From Bacillota bacterium (lineage in GTDB: Bacteria; Bacillota; Clostridia; Lutisporales; Lutisporaceae): a DNA stretch of 47,728 nt. The stretch is from positions 1 through 47,728 of the forward strand of contig JAKPKE010000135.1 of the NCBI GenBank assembly GCA_029553855.1, given 5' to 3'. The position numbers and the translations under genes are program-made. Every line of letters starts with the position of its first letter. The first letter of the stretch is position 1. This document shows, in pieces, positions 1 through 9,891 of this stretch. The notes under the pieces are model-generated. The model searched no databases. It was not told where the DNA came from and was given only the letters and a program-made list of their open reading frames with translations.

Positions 1-126
1 TTCACGAAGCTTACCAACGTGCTTCCATACAGCCGTTCTGGATATTCCAAGCTTTTCGCTTATATTCTCCCCGGAAATAAACTGCCCTTTATTTGCTTTT
101 AATACATCCAATACTTTGTTTCTCAT
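1..126 (-). CDS. birA: Biotin operon repressor / biotin-protein ligase BirA, N-terminal fragment
   Basis: Only the first 42 codons are inside the window; the reading frame is open to the edge. The ATG is at 126-124. The fragment is a winged helix-turn-helix typical of the BirA N-terminus (ENISEKLGISRTAVWKHVGK). BirA attaches biotin to carrier proteins and in bifunctional forms represses biotin genes. Placement just downstream of a biotin carrier subunit gene fits that role. A strong hairpin terminator separates it from the decarboxylase operon, so it is probably transcribed separately. The ligase domain cannot be checked here; another HTH regulator of the same fold is possible but less likely. 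Confidence 0.75.
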   Translation of the reverse strand, partial: MRNKVLDVLKANKGQFISGENISEKLGISRTAVWKHVGKLRE

Positions 127-213
127 ATTTCACCTCAAAATGCGTGCTGAACAACGTCACCGCTTTCCCGGAACTTTTATCTGATATACTATTATTTTAC
201 TATAACTTCAATA

Positions 214-243
214 AAAAAACAGACAATTTCCTGTCTGTTTTTT
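214..243 (-). terminator. Rho-independent terminator of the methylmalonyl-CoA operon
   Basis: AAAAAACAGACA at 214-225 pairs with TGTCTGTTTTTT at 232-243 around a 6-nt loop. The stem is a perfect 12 bp with U-tracts on both sides. It lies about 45 bp after the mmdB stop and before birA, so it ends the decarboxylase operon; it could also work in the other direction. Confidence 0.85.
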
Positions 244-289
244 ATTTATTCAGTATATGCAGAAACAAAACCTCTTCGATATCTTTTCG

Positions 290-1504
290 TTATATTTTAC
301 ACATTGAAAGGAGAACGCCGGCTGCAATTGCAGAGCCAATAACCCCTGCAACATTTGGTCCCATAGCATGCATAAGAAGGAAGTTTGAAGGATTTGCCTC
401 CTGGCCTACCTTTTGGGAAACTCTCGCCGCCATTGGCACCGCAGAAACCCCTGCCGAGCCTATAAGCGGATTTACCTTCCCTCCCGACATTTTGCACATT
501 ATTTTTCCGAATAATACTCCCCCTGCCGTTCCTCCCGAAAAGGCTGCAAGCCCCAGGAAAATTATTGCCAGGGTCCTGGGAGAGAGGAACAATGCTCCAT
601 TGGCAGTGGCACCCACGGTAATACCAAGGAAAATAACGACTATGTTCATCAATTCGCCTTCTGCAGTCTTGAATAATCTGTTCAATGTGCTCTGAACCGT
701 TGCTGCTTCTCTCAGCAAGTTGCCGAACATAAGCATTCCCACCAGGGAGGATGCTGCCGGAAGCAGTAACGAAACCACTACTGTAACCAATATCGGAAAT
801 ATTATTTTTTCAAGCTTGGATACAGGCCTCAGCTGTTCCATTACTATTTCTCTTTCAGCCTTTGTCGTTAAAGCCTTCATTATCGGAGGCTGTATCAAGG
901 GCACCAGTGCCATATAAGAGTATGCGGCTACTGCTATCGGTCCTAAAAGCTGAGGTGCAAGCTTGGCTGTAAGATATATTGCCGTTGGTCCGTCCGCCCC
1001 GCCGATAATTCCTATTGAAGCTGCCTCAGGAACAGTAAACCCAAGTCCGGGTACGAGATTCAGAGCCAAGGCGCCCAGGAAGGTTGTAAATATACCAAGC
1101 TGAGCAGCTGCTCCCAGGAGTATGCTCTTTGGGTTGGCAATAAGGGGTCCGAAATCTGTCATGGCTCCTACTCCCATGAATATGAGAGGAGGATATATCC
1201 CAAGCTTTACCCCTCTGTATAGCCAATATAGTAAACCTCCGACATCAACCATCTTGTGTACATGCTCTCCCGTTGCCGGATCTGTAACAATTTGATATAT
1301 CGGCTCTGCATTAAGCCCCGCCAAAGGCAGGTTGGCAAGAAGCATTCCAAAGGCTATAGGCAATAATAACAATGGTTCAAAGCCTTTCTTAAGAGCAAGA
1401 TATATAAGGATAAAAGATATTACAAGCATTACCCCTTCCTGCCAGGTAATGGCGGATAAGCCCATACTGAAATAAAACGCTTTTAACGCTTCCATCAATG
1501 ACAT
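290..1504 (-). CDS. mmdB: Sodium-pumping decarboxylase beta subunit (methylmalonyl-CoA/oxaloacetate type)
   Basis: This 404-aa, very hydrophobic protein is the membrane subunit that decarboxylates carboxybiotin and exports Na+. Two family signatures are visible: [10 protein letters not shown], with Asp at residue 171, and [10 protein letters not shown], with Asn345, Gly349 and Ser354. Their spacing matches the Asn/Gly/Ser trio known to matter for Na+ transport in oxaloacetate decarboxylase beta. It is the last gene of the operon, 31 bp after the biotin carrier gene and followed by a terminator. Beta subunits of the oxaloacetate, glutaconyl-CoA and methylmalonyl-CoA enzymes are hard to tell apart; the methylmalonyl assignment rests on the neighbouring mutase and epimerase. 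Confidence 0.9.
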   Translation of the reverse strand: MSLMEALKAFYFSMGLSAITWQEGVMLVISFILIYLALKKGFEPLLLLPIAFGMLLANLPLAGLNAEPIYQIVTDPATGEHVHKMVDVGGLLYWLYRGVKLGIYPPLIFMGVGAMTDFGPLIANPKSILLGAAAQLGIFTTFLGALALNLVPGLGFTVPEAASIGIIGGADGPTAIYLTAKLAPQLLGPIAVAAYSYMALVPLIQPPIMKALTTKAEREIVMEQLRPVSKLEKIIFPILVTVVVSLLLPAASSLVGMLMFGNLLREAATVQSTLNRLFKTAEGELMNIVVIFLGITVGATANGALFLSPRTLAIIFLGLAAFSGGTAGGVLFGKIMCKMSGGKVNPLIGSAGVSAVPMAARVSQKVGQEANPSNFLLMHAMGPNVAGVIGSAIAAGVLLSMCKI

Positions 1505-1535
1505 TCATATTCCCCCATTCTTTGTTTTGAGGTGC

Positions 1536-1943
1536 CTATCCAAGCACAATCAAAACCTGTCCTGTATTTACCGACTCCCCTGCGTTAACTTGTATTGAAG
1601 ATACTACTCCATCCGCTGCCGCCATTATTTCATTTTCCATTTTCATTGCTTCAAGTATGCACAGTACCTGTCCTTTTTTCACCGTTTCGCCTGCCTTAAC
1701 ATTAACTGATAGTATTGTTCCGGGCATTGGAGATACTACAGTAGCCGCCCCCGCCGGCACCGGTGCGGAAGCTGCTTTCGGTGCAGGTGCGGGTGCAGGT
1801 GCCGCTTTCGGTGCCGGAGCTGCTGCCGGCGCAGGTGCCGCTGCCCTCGGTGCTGGTGGTGCTGCCACAGGCACTCCGTCTTTTATTTCTTCTATTTCTA
1901 CTTCATAGCTTTTACCGCTAACGTTTACCATAAACTTTCTCAT
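1536..1943 (-). CDS. mmdC: Biotin carrier subunit of methylmalonyl-CoA decarboxylase
   Basis: The product is 135 aa. A short N-terminal segment (1-25) is followed by an Ala/Pro-rich flexible linker (about 26-67) and a biotinyl domain (about 68-135). The biotin attachment motif EAMKM puts the modified lysine at residue 101. The domain carries CO2 as carboxybiotin from the carboxyltransferase (mmdA) to the membrane pump (mmdB). The linker DNA is locally GC-rich and repetitive, which is normal for such linkers. It lies between mmdD and mmdB with short gaps and has a good RBS (GGGAGG). The truncated birA downstream would supply the biotinylating enzyme. Confidence 0.93.
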   Translation of the reverse strand: MRKFMVNVSGKSYEVEIEEIKDGVPVAAPPAPRAAAPAPAAAPAPKAAPAPAPAPKAASAPVPAGAATVVSPMPGTILSVNVKAGETVKKGQVLCILEAMKMENEIMAAADGVVSSIQVNAGESVNTGQVLIVLG

Positions 1944-1957
1944 TTTCTCATACCTCC

Positions 1958-2317
1958 CTATAATCTATTGAGCATTTGTTCATGTCTTCCAACCTTAGCC
2001 CATACAGGAGCATTGTCCTCCACTCTTTTGACGGATCTGACAATCAAATTACTGCTGCTTCCCATAAAAACAGACAATGCCGCGATTATGGCAGCCACTA
2101 TTTCCCCTTCATCTTCTGCAGATGCTTCGGTTACCTGCAAAGGCTCTTCAGTATCATCTAATTTGATAATTTCAGTTTTTTTTTCTGTTCCTTTATTGGA
2201 TAAGACCTTCAATATACCAAGCATGTAAGCCAGACCAATAAGGACAATAAACGTCATTCCCATGCCGACTCCGGTAACAATGAGTCCATAGCTGAGCATA
2301 TCTGAAACAGTTGTCAT
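1958..2317 (-). CDS. mmdD: Small membrane subunit of sodium-pumping decarboxylase (OadG/MmdD type)
   Basis: This 119-aa protein has one N-terminal membrane span (about residues 10-34), a charged linker, and a conserved C-terminal segment (about 70-105) with the pattern EIVAAIIAALSVFM. It matches the small gamma/delta subunits that hold the carboxyltransferase and beta subunit together. The position between mmdA and the carrier gene is typical. The sequence is short and variable, so the family call leans partly on context. Confidence 0.82.
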   Translation of the reverse strand: MTTVSDMLSYGLIVTGVGMGMTFIVLIGLAYMLGILKVLSNKGTEKKTEIIKLDDTEEPLQVTEASAEDEGEIVAAIIAALSVFMGSSSNLIVRSVKRVEDNAPVWAKVGRHEQMLNRL

Positions 2318-2335
2318 TTACTATTTCCTCCTTTT

Positions 2336-3883
2336 CTATACGGGCAGGTTGCCGTGTTTCTTCGCCGGTCTGCTTTCCCTCTTGCTTGCAAGCATTTCAA
2401 AGGCGCTTGCCAGCCTTTGTCTTGATTCCGAAGGCTCGATGACAGCATCAACATAGCCTCTTTTTGCCGCAATATATGGCGTTGCAAACTTTTCTCTGTA
2501 TTCCTGTATCTTTTCTGCACGGGTTTGTGCAGGGTCTTCTGCACCCTCTATATCCTTCTTGAATATTATATTGGCTGCACCCTCAGGTCCCATAACCGCA
2601 ATTTCAGCTGTCGGCCATGCAAAAACCATATCAGCTCCCAGGTCCCTGCTGCACATGGCAAGGTATGCTCCGCCGTATGCTTTTCTTACAATCAATGTAA
2701 CCTTGGGTACTGTTGCCTCGGAATATGCATAAAGCATTTTTGCTCCGTGCCTTATGATCCCGCCGTATTCCTGGTTTGTACCCGGAAGGAAGCCCGGTAC
2801 GTCAACAAGATTCAGTATCGGAATATTAAAGGCGTCACAGGTCCTGATAAACCTTCCGGCCTTATCTGAAGCATTTATGTCCAGGCATCCCGCCAGGACC
2901 TTAGGCTGGTTTGCAATTATTCCTATACTTGCACCGTTAATTCTTGCATATCCTGTGATTATATTCACAGCATAATAAGGATGGACCTCCATAAAGTCGC
3001 CATTATCAACAATTGCCCTGATTATATCCTTCATGTCATAAGGCTTGTTCGGACTTTCGGGTATTATTGTATTTAATGCCTCTTCTATTCTATTGAGATC
3101 GTCTCCATTTTCGACAATAGGTACACTTTCCATATTATTTGACGGCAGGAAACTCAGAAGCCTTTTTATTTCTTCAATGCAGGATTTTTCATCAGGGCTT
3201 ATGAAATGGGCCACACCGCTTACCCTGTTGTGAGTCATAGCGCCGCCAAGCTCCTCCGATGAAACATCTTCCCCTGTAACCGCCTTTATAACCTGAGGAC
3301 CTGTTATAAACATTTGGCTGGTCTTATCTACCATAAATGTAAAATCTGTAATGGCAGGTGAGTAAACCGCTCCCCCTGCACATGGCCCCATGATTACAGA
3401 TATTTGAGGAACAACGCCGGATGCAATTGTATTTCTGTAAAATATCTGCCCATATCCAGAAAGGGCATCAACACCCTCCTGAATTCTTGCTCCGCCGGAA
3501 TCGTTTATTCCTACTACTGGCGCGCCCATCTTCAAGGCCAGATCCAGAACCTTGCATATCTTCCTGGAATGCATTTCCCCAAGGGAGCCGCCTATAACAG
3601 TAAAGTCCTGGGCATAAACATACACTAACCTTCCGTCAACAGTTCCATAGCCTGTAACTACTCCTTCAGCCGGTGCCTCTGTAGAATCCATCCCGAATTC
3701 TGTACATCTGTGTCTTACAAATGCGTCCAACTCTACGAAACTTCCCGAGTCCATAAGCAGCTCAATTCTCTCTCTTGCAGTCAGTTTCCCGGCTTTATGC
3801 TGCTTCTGAATCCTTTCTGCACCGCCCCCCTCGATAATTTTATCCAGACTGCTGTGCAGAGCATCGATCTTATCTATTGACAT
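2336..3883 (-). CDS. mmdA: Methylmalonyl-CoA decarboxylase alpha subunit (acyl-CoA carboxyltransferase)
   Basis: The 515-aa length is standard for the family. It has the two crotonase-like halves of acyl-CoA carboxyltransferases, with oxyanion-hole segments around GINDSGGARIQEGVDALSGY and VPGFLPGTNQEYGGIIRHGA. It moves the carboxyl group of methylmalonyl-CoA to biotin on MmdC, releasing propionyl-CoA. The ATG follows a GGAGGGG site. Propionyl-CoA carboxylase beta subunits share the sequence, but the window has no biotin carboxylase and does have the membrane pump, which supports a decarboxylase. Confidence 0.92.
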   Translation of the reverse strand: MSIDKIDALHSSLDKIIEGGGAERIQKQHKAGKLTARERIELLMDSGSFVELDAFVRHRCTEFGMDSTEAPAEGVVTGYGTVDGRLVYVYAQDFTVIGGSLGEMHSRKICKVLDLALKMGAPVVGINDSGGARIQEGVDALSGYGQIFYRNTIASGVVPQISVIMGPCAGGAVYSPAITDFTFMVDKTSQMFITGPQVIKAVTGEDVSSEELGGAMTHNRVSGVAHFISPDEKSCIEEIKRLLSFLPSNNMESVPIVENGDDLNRIEEALNTIIPESPNKPYDMKDIIRAIVDNGDFMEVHPYYAVNIITGYARINGASIGIIANQPKVLAGCLDINASDKAGRFIRTCDAFNIPILNLVDVPGFLPGTNQEYGGIIRHGAKMLYAYSEATVPKVTLIVRKAYGGAYLAMCSRDLGADMVFAWPTAEIAVMGPEGAANIIFKKDIEGAEDPAQTRAEKIQEYREKFATPYIAAKRGYVDAVIEPSESRQRLASAFEMLASKRESRPAKKHGNLPV

Positions 3884-3910
3884 AGAATCCCCTCCAATTC
3901 CATAATGATC

Positions 3911-4312
3911 TCATTTTCTCTCACAAAGCTCTATTAAAACACCATCAGTGCTTTTAGGGTGAAGAAATGCAATTCTTGCACCACCGGCCCCATACCTGGG
4001 CTTTTCGTCTATAAGCCTCATCCCTTTTTCTTTCATTTCCGCCAAAGCTGCTTCTACATCCCCTACCTTAAAGGCTATGTGCTGAATCCCCTGCCCTTTG
4101 GTCTCAATAAATTTCGCAATCGGTCCCTCTGGAGAAGTAGACTCCAATAATTCTATTTCCGTATCACCTATCGACAGAAATGCTACTTTTACTTTTTGTT
4201 CCTCAACTACCTCAACACCATGGAGCTCAAGTCCTAAAACATCTTTGTAGAGCTTTATGGCTTCATCAAGGTTATTCACTGCGATGCCAATATGGTCTAT
4301 CTTGCTGACCAA
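3911..4312 (-). CDS. mce: Methylmalonyl-CoA epimerase
   Basis: This 133-aa protein of the vicinal oxygen chelate fold starts with KIDHIGIAVNNLDEAIKLY and has the repeated beta-alpha-beta-beta-beta module. Metal-ligand candidates are the His of DHIGIAV, the His of GIQHIAFKV and the Glu of LIELCE. It interconverts the R and S forms of methylmalonyl-CoA, linking the mutase to the decarboxylase. The start is TTG at 4312, preceded by GGAGGTG. It lies between meaB and mmdA. Confidence 0.93.
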   Translation of the reverse strand: MVSKIDHIGIAVNNLDEAIKLYKDVLGLELHGVEVVEEQKVKVAFLSIGDTEIELLESTSPEGPIAKFIETKGQGIQHIAFKVGDVEAALAEMKEKGMRLIDEKPRYGAGGARIAFLHPKSTDGVLIELCERK

Positions 4313-4351
4313 TATTACACCTCCCTCCGTCTATATATAATTATTTTAATA

Positions 4352-5305
4352 TCAATGACTATGTTGTCGGTTTTTCCTGAATTCATTCATCAGTTTGTCC
4401 GCGGCAGAGTAAGGATCCGTCTGCCTGTCCATAACCCTCTGAACAAGTTCATCAATTATATTTGTATCCTCGCTTAGGCCGTATACCGTTTTCATAACTT
4501 CGTCCCGGAAAATATCCATTATTTCCGTTTTCAGCCTGTTTGCTTTCTTTTGTATATAGCCTCCGCTTTTATTCTGATATTCCCAATGGTTTTCGATAAG
4601 CTCCAGAAGCTTCTCCATGCCTGCATCATCTTTGGCAATAATATTCAAAACCGGGGGCCTGTATTTATCGTTCCTGTTAAAATCCAACATAGCCTCTATC
4701 TCCGCAGCAGTACGTTCGGCACCATCCCTATCGGATTTATTTACCGCGAAAACATCTCCTATTTCCATAATGCCTGCCTTGATGGTCTGTATATCATCCC
4801 CCAGCCCCGGCACCATAACCATCACGACTGTATCTGCAAGCCTCACAATATCAATTTCGGACTGTCCCACGCCCACTGTCTCAACAAATATATAGTCCAT
4901 TCCGAAAATATCCAGAATCCTGACGGTTCCATGGACTGCCTTTGATAAACCTCCCAATGCCCCCCTGGTTCCCATACTTCTTATGAAAACTCCGGGGTCT
5001 GTGCTGAGATCAGTCATCCTTACCCTGTCTCCAAGGATTGCACCGCCCGTAAACGGGCTTGTAGGATCAACGGCAACTATCCCCACCTGTTTTCCGGCTT
5101 TTCTCAGCTGCTTTGTGAGTCTGTCGGTTATCGTGCTCTTGCCTGCTCCAGGCGGCCCGGTAATACCTATTATCCTGGCATGACCGGTCATGCTGTAGCA
5201 TTCTTTAATTATGTTGATTGCCTCTGTCTCTCCGTTCTCCATCATCGATATCAATCTTGCGGCTGCCCTTTTATCTTTTTTCAGCAAGCCTGACTTAATA
5301 TCCAT
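4352..5305 (-). CDS. meaB: Methylmalonyl-CoA mutase-associated GTPase MeaB
   Basis: This 317-aa G3E-family P-loop GTPase has a Walker A motif GPPGAGKS at residues 50-57, a switch-region segment FVETVGVGQSEIDIV, and the NKSD specificity motif. MeaB gates cobalamin loading of methylmalonyl-CoA mutase and protects the enzyme. It lies just after the B12-binding mutase subunit, as is usual. The ATG is preceded by AGGAG. The ArgK name sometimes given to this family is historical. Confidence 0.93.
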   Translation of the reverse strand: MDIKSGLLKKDKRAAARLISMMENGETEAINIIKECYSMTGHARIIGITGPPGAGKSTITDRLTKQLRKAGKQVGIVAVDPTSPFTGGAILGDRVRMTDLSTDPGVFIRSMGTRGALGGLSKAVHGTVRILDIFGMDYIFVETVGVGQSEIDIVRLADTVVMVMVPGLGDDIQTIKAGIMEIGDVFAVNKSDRDGAERTAAEIEAMLDFNRNDKYRPPVLNIIAKDDAGMEKLLELIENHWEYQNKSGGYIQKKANRLKTEIMDIFRDEVMKTVYGLSEDTNIIDELVQRVMDRQTDPYSAADKLMNEFRKNRQHSH

Positions 5306-5326
5306 ATGAATCTCCTATACATCAAG

Positions 5327-5725
5327 TTATCTCTTTCTTACATTTTTTCTGATAAAATCGATTGTCTCAGACGTAGGCGTCCCCGGTGTAAATATTCCTG
5401 CAATACCTTCATTAATTAAGTCAGGTATGTCATCTTCCGGAATAACCCCTCCCCCTACAACAAGTACGTCGTCAGCACCTTTTTCCCTGAGAAGATTGAC
5501 AACCTTCGGGAAAAGGTGGTTGTGAGCCCCTGACAATATACTCATAGCTACACAGTCTGCATCTTCTTGTATAGCTGTCTCAACTATCTGCTCCGGGGTC
5601 TGTCTGAGACCGGTATATATAACCTCCATACCTGCGTCCCTAAGTGCCCTCGCGACAACCTTTGCACCCCTGTCATGGCCGTCAAGCCCGGGTTTTGCAA
5701 CTACCACTCTGATAGGCCTCTCCAA
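5327..5725 (-). CDS. mcmA2: Methylmalonyl-CoA mutase, cobalamin-binding subunit
   Basis: The product is about 132 aa and is the Rossmann-type B12 domain. It carries the base-off DxHxxG signature (LDGHDRG near the N-terminus); His is the lower cobalt ligand. The later GG motif ([11 protein letters not shown]) contacts the nucleotide tail. I chose the TTG at 5725 because GGGAGG lies 8 nt upstream and the protein then begins [16 protein letters not shown], as relatives do; an in-frame GTG at 5731 sits only 2 nt after the same site. It pairs with the separate catalytic subunit, making a split mutase. Confidence 0.9.
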   Translation of the reverse strand: MERPIRVVVAKPGLDGHDRGAKVVARALRDAGMEVIYTGLRQTPEQIVETAIQEDADCVAMSILSGAHNHLFPKVVNLLREKGADDVLVVGGGVIPEDDIPDLINEGIAGIFTPGTPTSETIDFIRKNVRKR

Positions 5726-5739
5726 ATTCACAACCTCCC

Positions 5740-5886
5740 TAAATTCATATTGGTTATCTCTTTTTGTTAATTCTCATCATTATATGTAAATTCCGGCAAT
5801 AGGCGATAGGCTATGGGCAACGGGTGTTATTTGCCTGCCCTCTAAGCCCTGCCTGAATCTAGCGACTAACGACTCTTGACTAATGA
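5740..5886. repeat. Low-complexity spacer between mutase subunit genes with short tandem GACTAAYGACT units
   Basis: The gap between the two mutase genes is unusually long for this operon. It carries runs such as GGCGATAGGCTATGGGCAAC and, at about 5862-5888, a degenerate tandem series (GACTAAC, GACTCTT, GACTAAT, GACTA) that runs up to the stop codon of the catalytic subunit. No ORF or clear terminator was seen. Confidence 0.5.
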
Positions 5887-7566
5887 CTATAATACTATCG
5901 ACTGCTGGTATTCTCCGAATACTTCCCTTAATACTCCGCAGATTTCGCCCAATGTGGCATAAGCCTTAACTGCATCCAAAATCAACGGCATAAGGTTGAC
6001 GTTACCTTGTGCAGCTTTCCTCAATGCTTCTAATGTTTTATTTACTTTACCATTATCTCTTTCCTTGCGGAGCTCGGCAATTTTCTTTTTCTGAAGTTCA
6101 CCAACCAACGGATCGACTTTAAGCAGTCCTTTGGGAGCCTTTTCTTCAATCTGGAACTTGTTCACTCCAACTACTATTCTGTCTCCTGCTTCTATTTCCT
6201 TCTGATACTTATATGCGCTGTCCTGTATCTCCTTCTGTATATAACCCTTGTCTATAGCCTTCGCAGCTCCTCCCAGCCCGTCTATGCTGCTGATATATTC
6301 CGTCGCCTTCTTCTCTATTTGATCTGTCAGGCTCTCTATGTAGTAGGAGCCTGCAAGAGGATCTACCGTCTCTGTAACCCCGCTTTCATAGCCTACAATC
6401 TGCTGAGTCCTCAAAGCAATTCTTACAGAATCCTCTGTCGGCAAAGCAAGGGCCTCGTCTCTGGAATTGGTGTGCAGGGATTGAGTACCTCCCAATACTG
6501 CCGCCAATGTCTGCATGGCAACCCTCACTATATTATTGTCAGGCTGTTGGGCAGTCAAGGTACAACCTGCCGTCTGGGTATGGAATCTTAACATCATGGA
6601 CTTAGGATTCTTTGCCTTGAATCTGTCCTTCATGATCTTAGCCCATAGCCTTCTTGCAGCTCTGAACTTGGCTACTTCTTCCAGAATATCATTGTGGGAG
6701 TTAAAGAAGAAAGACAGTCTGGGTCCAAAATCATCTACGTCCAATCCCGCCTTCATTGCAGCTTCAACGTAAGCAATACCGTCAGCCAGCGTAAAGGCTA
6801 CTTCCTGGGCTGCCGTTGAGCCTGCTTCCCTAATGTGATACCCGCTTATGGATATGGTATTCCATTTTGGAACATATTTTGAACAATATTCGAAAATATC
6901 GGTAATAAGTCTCATGGAAGGTTCCACCGGAAATATGTATGTTCCTCTTGCTATGTACTCTTTGAGTATGTCGTTCTGTATTGTGCCCGAGAGCTGATCC
7001 GGTGATATCCCCTGCTTTTCTGCAACCGCTATGTACATGGACAGCAGCACCGAAGCGGGAGCATTTATTGTCATTGACGTGCTTACTTTATCAAGGGGAA
7101 TGCCGTCAAAAAGTATCTCCATGTCTTTAAGAGAGTCTATTGCAACTCCAACCTTTCCAACTTCTCCCTCAGAAAGTGCATGGTCGGAGTCATAGCCTAT
7201 CTGCGTAGGCAGGTCAAAAGCTACGCTAAGCCCTGTCTGCCCCTGTTTCAAAAGATATTTGTATCTTTGGTTTGATTCTTCTGCGGTAGCAAAGCCTGCA
7301 TACTGTCTCATTGTCCAGAGTTTGCCCCTGTACATGGTGGGCTGTACCCCCCTCGTATAGGGATATTCCCCGGGATATGACAGGTCCTTGTCATAGTCAA
7401 GGTTCTCTATATCTTCAGGGGTATAAGCTCTCTTCACCCTGATACCTGATGAAGTCTCAAACTCCTTCTTCCTTTCGGGATATTTAGCAATTACTTTTGT
7501 ATTTACAGTGTTCTCCCATTCTTCATGAGCCTTTTTTAACTGTCCTAACTTTTCATTGTTGAACAT
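5887..7566 (-). CDS. mcmA1: Methylmalonyl-CoA mutase, catalytic subunit
   Basis: This 559-aa protein is the TIM-barrel catalytic part of B12-dependent methylmalonyl-CoA mutase, without the C-terminal cobalamin domain, which is encoded next as mcmA2. Recognisable segments are [20 protein letters not shown], the CoA channel entrance, and the active-site region [16 protein letters not shown] with the His that stabilises the radical. It converts succinyl-CoA to methylmalonyl-CoA, or the reverse. The ATG follows GGAGGG. It is the first gene of the operon; no convincing -10/-35 pair was found in the 293 bp upstream. Isobutyryl-CoA mutase is a close alternative, but the epimerase and decarboxylase argue against it. 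Confidence 0.93.
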   Translation of the reverse strand: MFNNEKLGQLKKAHEEWENTVNTKVIAKYPERKKEFETSSGIRVKRAYTPEDIENLDYDKDLSYPGEYPYTRGVQPTMYRGKLWTMRQYAGFATAEESNQRYKYLLKQGQTGLSVAFDLPTQIGYDSDHALSEGEVGKVGVAIDSLKDMEILFDGIPLDKVSTSMTINAPASVLLSMYIAVAEKQGISPDQLSGTIQNDILKEYIARGTYIFPVEPSMRLITDIFEYCSKYVPKWNTISISGYHIREAGSTAAQEVAFTLADGIAYVEAAMKAGLDVDDFGPRLSFFFNSHNDILEEVAKFRAARRLWAKIMKDRFKAKNPKSMMLRFHTQTAGCTLTAQQPDNNIVRVAMQTLAAVLGGTQSLHTNSRDEALALPTEDSVRIALRTQQIVGYESGVTETVDPLAGSYYIESLTDQIEKKATEYISSIDGLGGAAKAIDKGYIQKEIQDSAYKYQKEIEAGDRIVVGVNKFQIEEKAPKGLLKVDPLVGELQKKKIAELRKERDNGKVNKTLEALRKAAQGNVNLMPLILDAVKAYATLGEICGVLREVFGEYQQSIVL

Positions 7567-7859
7567 GTTTACCCTCCTTCAAAGACGCATAATCCTTGAA
7601 AACTCACGCTTTATGGCCATGTTATGAAGTAAAAAATTCATAACAGATATGATTTTGCAAGTTTTCCTTCTTATTTCTTATAATAACATATTATAGTCTT
7701 CATTGTGTACTGTTTTTGCATAAATTTTTCGAAAATTCAATGTTAATTTATAGACAATGTATTATCTGATATATATACCTTTCTGTTCAATTCTTTTAGG
7801 GACTCGAAAAGCTCCATTAAAACTAAAGCCTAACCTTTTTTAGGCTAGGCTTTGTCATT
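7567..7859. other. Intergenic leader of the mutase operon and 3' end of ftsH
   Basis: This AT-rich gap has no ORF. It holds the ftsH terminator (7825-7853) and the GGAGGG site of mcmA1. TATAAT-like boxes occur on the minus strand near 7690, but none has a good -35 at proper spacing, so no promoter is called. Confidence 0.5.
7825..7853 (-). terminator. Rho-independent terminator after ftsH
   Basis: AAAGCCTAACC (7825-7835) pairs with GGCTAGGCTTT (7843-7853), 10 of 11 bp, around a 7-nt loop. On the minus strand it is followed by TTTAGTTTT. It starts 7 bp after the ftsH stop. Confidence 0.8.
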
Positions 7860-9671
7860 CTATGCGTTCGCAAATACTTCCTCAAATTCAGCCTGGTCAA
7901 GCTTTTCTCTTTCCAGGAGCGCTTTTGCCACTCCATGAAGTCTGCTTATATTTTCTTTCAGCAGTGTTTCAGCCTTTTGATAAGCAGTATCTATAACCTT
8001 CCTGATTTCCTTGTCAATCATCGCCGCAACCTCTTCGCTGTAGTTCCTTGACCTGGTAAGATCCTTGCCTATAAATACCTCATCATGATCCGAACCAAAG
8101 GTCATAGGGCCAAGGTACTCGCTCATACCGTATTCTGTTACCATCTTCCTTGCAATACCGGTAGCTCTTTCAATATCATTTTTTGCTCCTGTGCTTACGT
8201 CATCCAAAACGAGTTTTTCGGCAACCCTTCCGCCAAGCAAACTCACTATTTGCTCTTCGAGTTCGGACTTTGACATATAGAATTTATCCTGCTGCGGCAA
8301 GGATATTGTATAGCCTCCTGCTCTTCCTCTCGGAATGATGGATATCTGATGCACCGGGTCCGCATTCGGCAGAAGTTTTTGTACTACCGCGTGCCCCGCC
8401 TCATGGTATGCCGTAAGCTTTTTATCATGCTCGCTTATTACCTTGCTCTTCTTTTCAGGTCCTGCAATTACCCTTATTGTGGCTTCATCAAGATCCACGG
8501 CCTCCAGCTTTTTCTTTCCCTTTCTTGCAGCCAGAAGTGCCGCTTCATTCATTACATTTTCAAGATCCGCCGGGGTAAAGCCCGTAGTTCCTTTAGCCAA
8601 GGTTTCCAGGTTTGCGTCCAATGAAAGGGGTTTATTCCTTGCATGTATCTTCAAAATATCTTCCCTTGCTTTAACATCCGGTATGCCCACGGTAATCTGT
8701 CTGTCGAAACGCCCGGGTCTCAGCAGCGCCGGATCCAATATATCAGGTCTGTTGGTGGCTGCGATTATTATTATCCCTTCATTTACACTAAAACCGTCCA
8801 TTTCAACCAACAGCTGATTAAGTGTCTGCTCTCTTTCGTCATGTCCTCCGCCCAGGCCTGCACCCCTGTGTCTGCCTACTGCGTCGATTTCATCAATGAA
8901 AATTATGCAAGGTGAACTTTTTTTCGCTTGCTCAAAAAGATCCCTGACCCTGGAAGCACCTACACCAACAAACATTTCCACGAAATCAGAGCCGCTTATG
9001 GTAAAGAAGGGTACCCCTGCTTCCCCTGCTACTGCTCTGGCAAGATAAGTTTTACCGGTTCCCGGAGGGCCTACAAGAAGTATACCTTTAGGTATTCTTG
9101 CGCCCAGCTCGATGAATCTCCTTGGTTGCTTCAGGAATTCAACAATCTCCCCCAGTTCTTCCTTTTCTTCATCTGCACCTGCCACATCAGCAAAAGTTAT
9201 TTTTTTCTTATCATCGGTATGAAGCTTTGCCCGGCTCTTCCCGAAGGACATTACCCGGCTGCCCCCTCCTTGGGATTGCTGTGTGAGAACAAAGAAAAAC
9301 ACTATGAATATTACAATCAGCACTATCGACGGCAATATGGAAAACCAAGCAGTCGCTGCTGTCTTTATTTCATACTTGACATTCAGTCTATCCCTATCTA
9401 TATAATCCTGTACCAGCTTATTAAATTCATTGCTGGGGACAATCGCTTCAAAACGTTTGGTATTTACCATTTTACCGCTGACAATTGATGTCCCGTTATT
9501 GTCTGAAACAATTATTTCTTTTATTCTTCCGCTTTCTATTTCTGCAACCAACTGGGTATAGGATAGTTTTTCTTTAACAGGTTCGGCATTTTTAATTATC
9601 AGTACAAACATATATATTATAATGATAATCAATATATAAAAGCTTATGCCTCTTAAAAATTTCTTCAACAA
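7860..9671 (-). CDS. ftsH: ATP-dependent zinc metalloprotease FtsH
   Basis: This 603-aa membrane AAA+ protease has spans at about 8-26 and 111-130, Walker A GPPGTGKT (201-208), Walker B IIFIDEID (256-263), the second region of homology around [18 protein letters not shown], and the zinc site HEAGH (423-427). It degrades unassembled membrane proteins and regulators and is needed for sporulation in Bacillus. The start is TTG, with AAGGAGGG upstream. The final position in the tilS-hpt-ftsH order is conserved, but a 735-bp spacer separates it from hpt and it has its own promoter. Confidence 0.97.
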   Translation of the reverse strand: MLKKFLRGISFYILIIIIIYMFVLIIKNAEPVKEKLSYTQLVAEIESGRIKEIIVSDNNGTSIVSGKMVNTKRFEAIVPSNEFNKLVQDYIDRDRLNVKYEIKTAATAWFSILPSIVLIVIFIVFFFVLTQQSQGGGSRVMSFGKSRAKLHTDDKKKITFADVAGADEEKEELGEIVEFLKQPRRFIELGARIPKGILLVGPPGTGKTYLARAVAGEAGVPFFTISGSDFVEMFVGVGASRVRDLFEQAKKSSPCIIFIDEIDAVGRHRGAGLGGGHDEREQTLNQLLVEMDGFSVNEGIIIIAATNRPDILDPALLRPGRFDRQITVGIPDVKAREDILKIHARNKPLSLDANLETLAKGTTGFTPADLENVMNEAALLAARKGKKKLEAVDLDEATIRVIAGPEKKSKVISEHDKKLTAYHEAGHAVVQKLLPNADPVHQISIIPRGRAGGYTISLPQQDKFYMSKSELEEQIVSLLGGRVAEKLVLDDVSTGAKNDIERATGIARKMVTEYGMSEYLGPMTFGSDHDEVFIGKDLTRSRNYSEEVAAMIDKEIRKVIDTAYQKAETLLKENISRLHGVAKALLEREKLDQAEFEEVFANA

Positions 9672-9733
9672 TAGCCCTCCTTATTAAGAGATATGATACT
9701 AAAAACATCCGATTTTTAATCGACAACAAAAAC

Positions 9734-9762
9734 ATTTTAGCATACAAGGAGTAGAATTACAA
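9734..9762 (-). promoter_or_regulatory. SigA-type promoter of ftsH
   Basis: On the minus strand TTGTAA (9757-9762) and TAAAAT (9734-9739) are separated by exactly 17 nt, about 60 bp upstream of the ftsH start. Confidence 0.65.
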
Positions 9763-9810
9763 TATTACAGCAATAGCTATAAGCTTAAAAATACTACTAA
9801 TACACAATAG

Positions 9811-9837
9811 TCCTCAAGTTTGTTGATTCCTTGAGGA
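9811..9837. other. Hairpin upstream of the ftsH promoter
   Basis: TCCTCAAG pairs perfectly with CTTGAGGA over 8 bp with an 11-nt loop. There is no U-tract on either side, so it is not called a terminator. Confidence 0.5.
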
Positions 9838-9891
9838 GAATTACATAGTATATCGATGCACACAGGTTATGATTTGACAGGCCATAGGTAT

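Noticed and set aside
93-695. Long plus-strand frame opposite mmdB
   Set aside because: It is antisense to a well-supported membrane subunit gene and spans the terminator; its composition mirrors mmdB.
5862-5888. CRISPR-like repeat
   Set aside because: The units are about 7-8 bp, degenerate, without spacers, and no cas genes are nearby.
7690-7760. Promoter of the methylmalonyl-CoA operon
   Set aside because: TATAAT-like boxes occur on the minus strand but no acceptable -35 hexamer is found at 16-18 nt.
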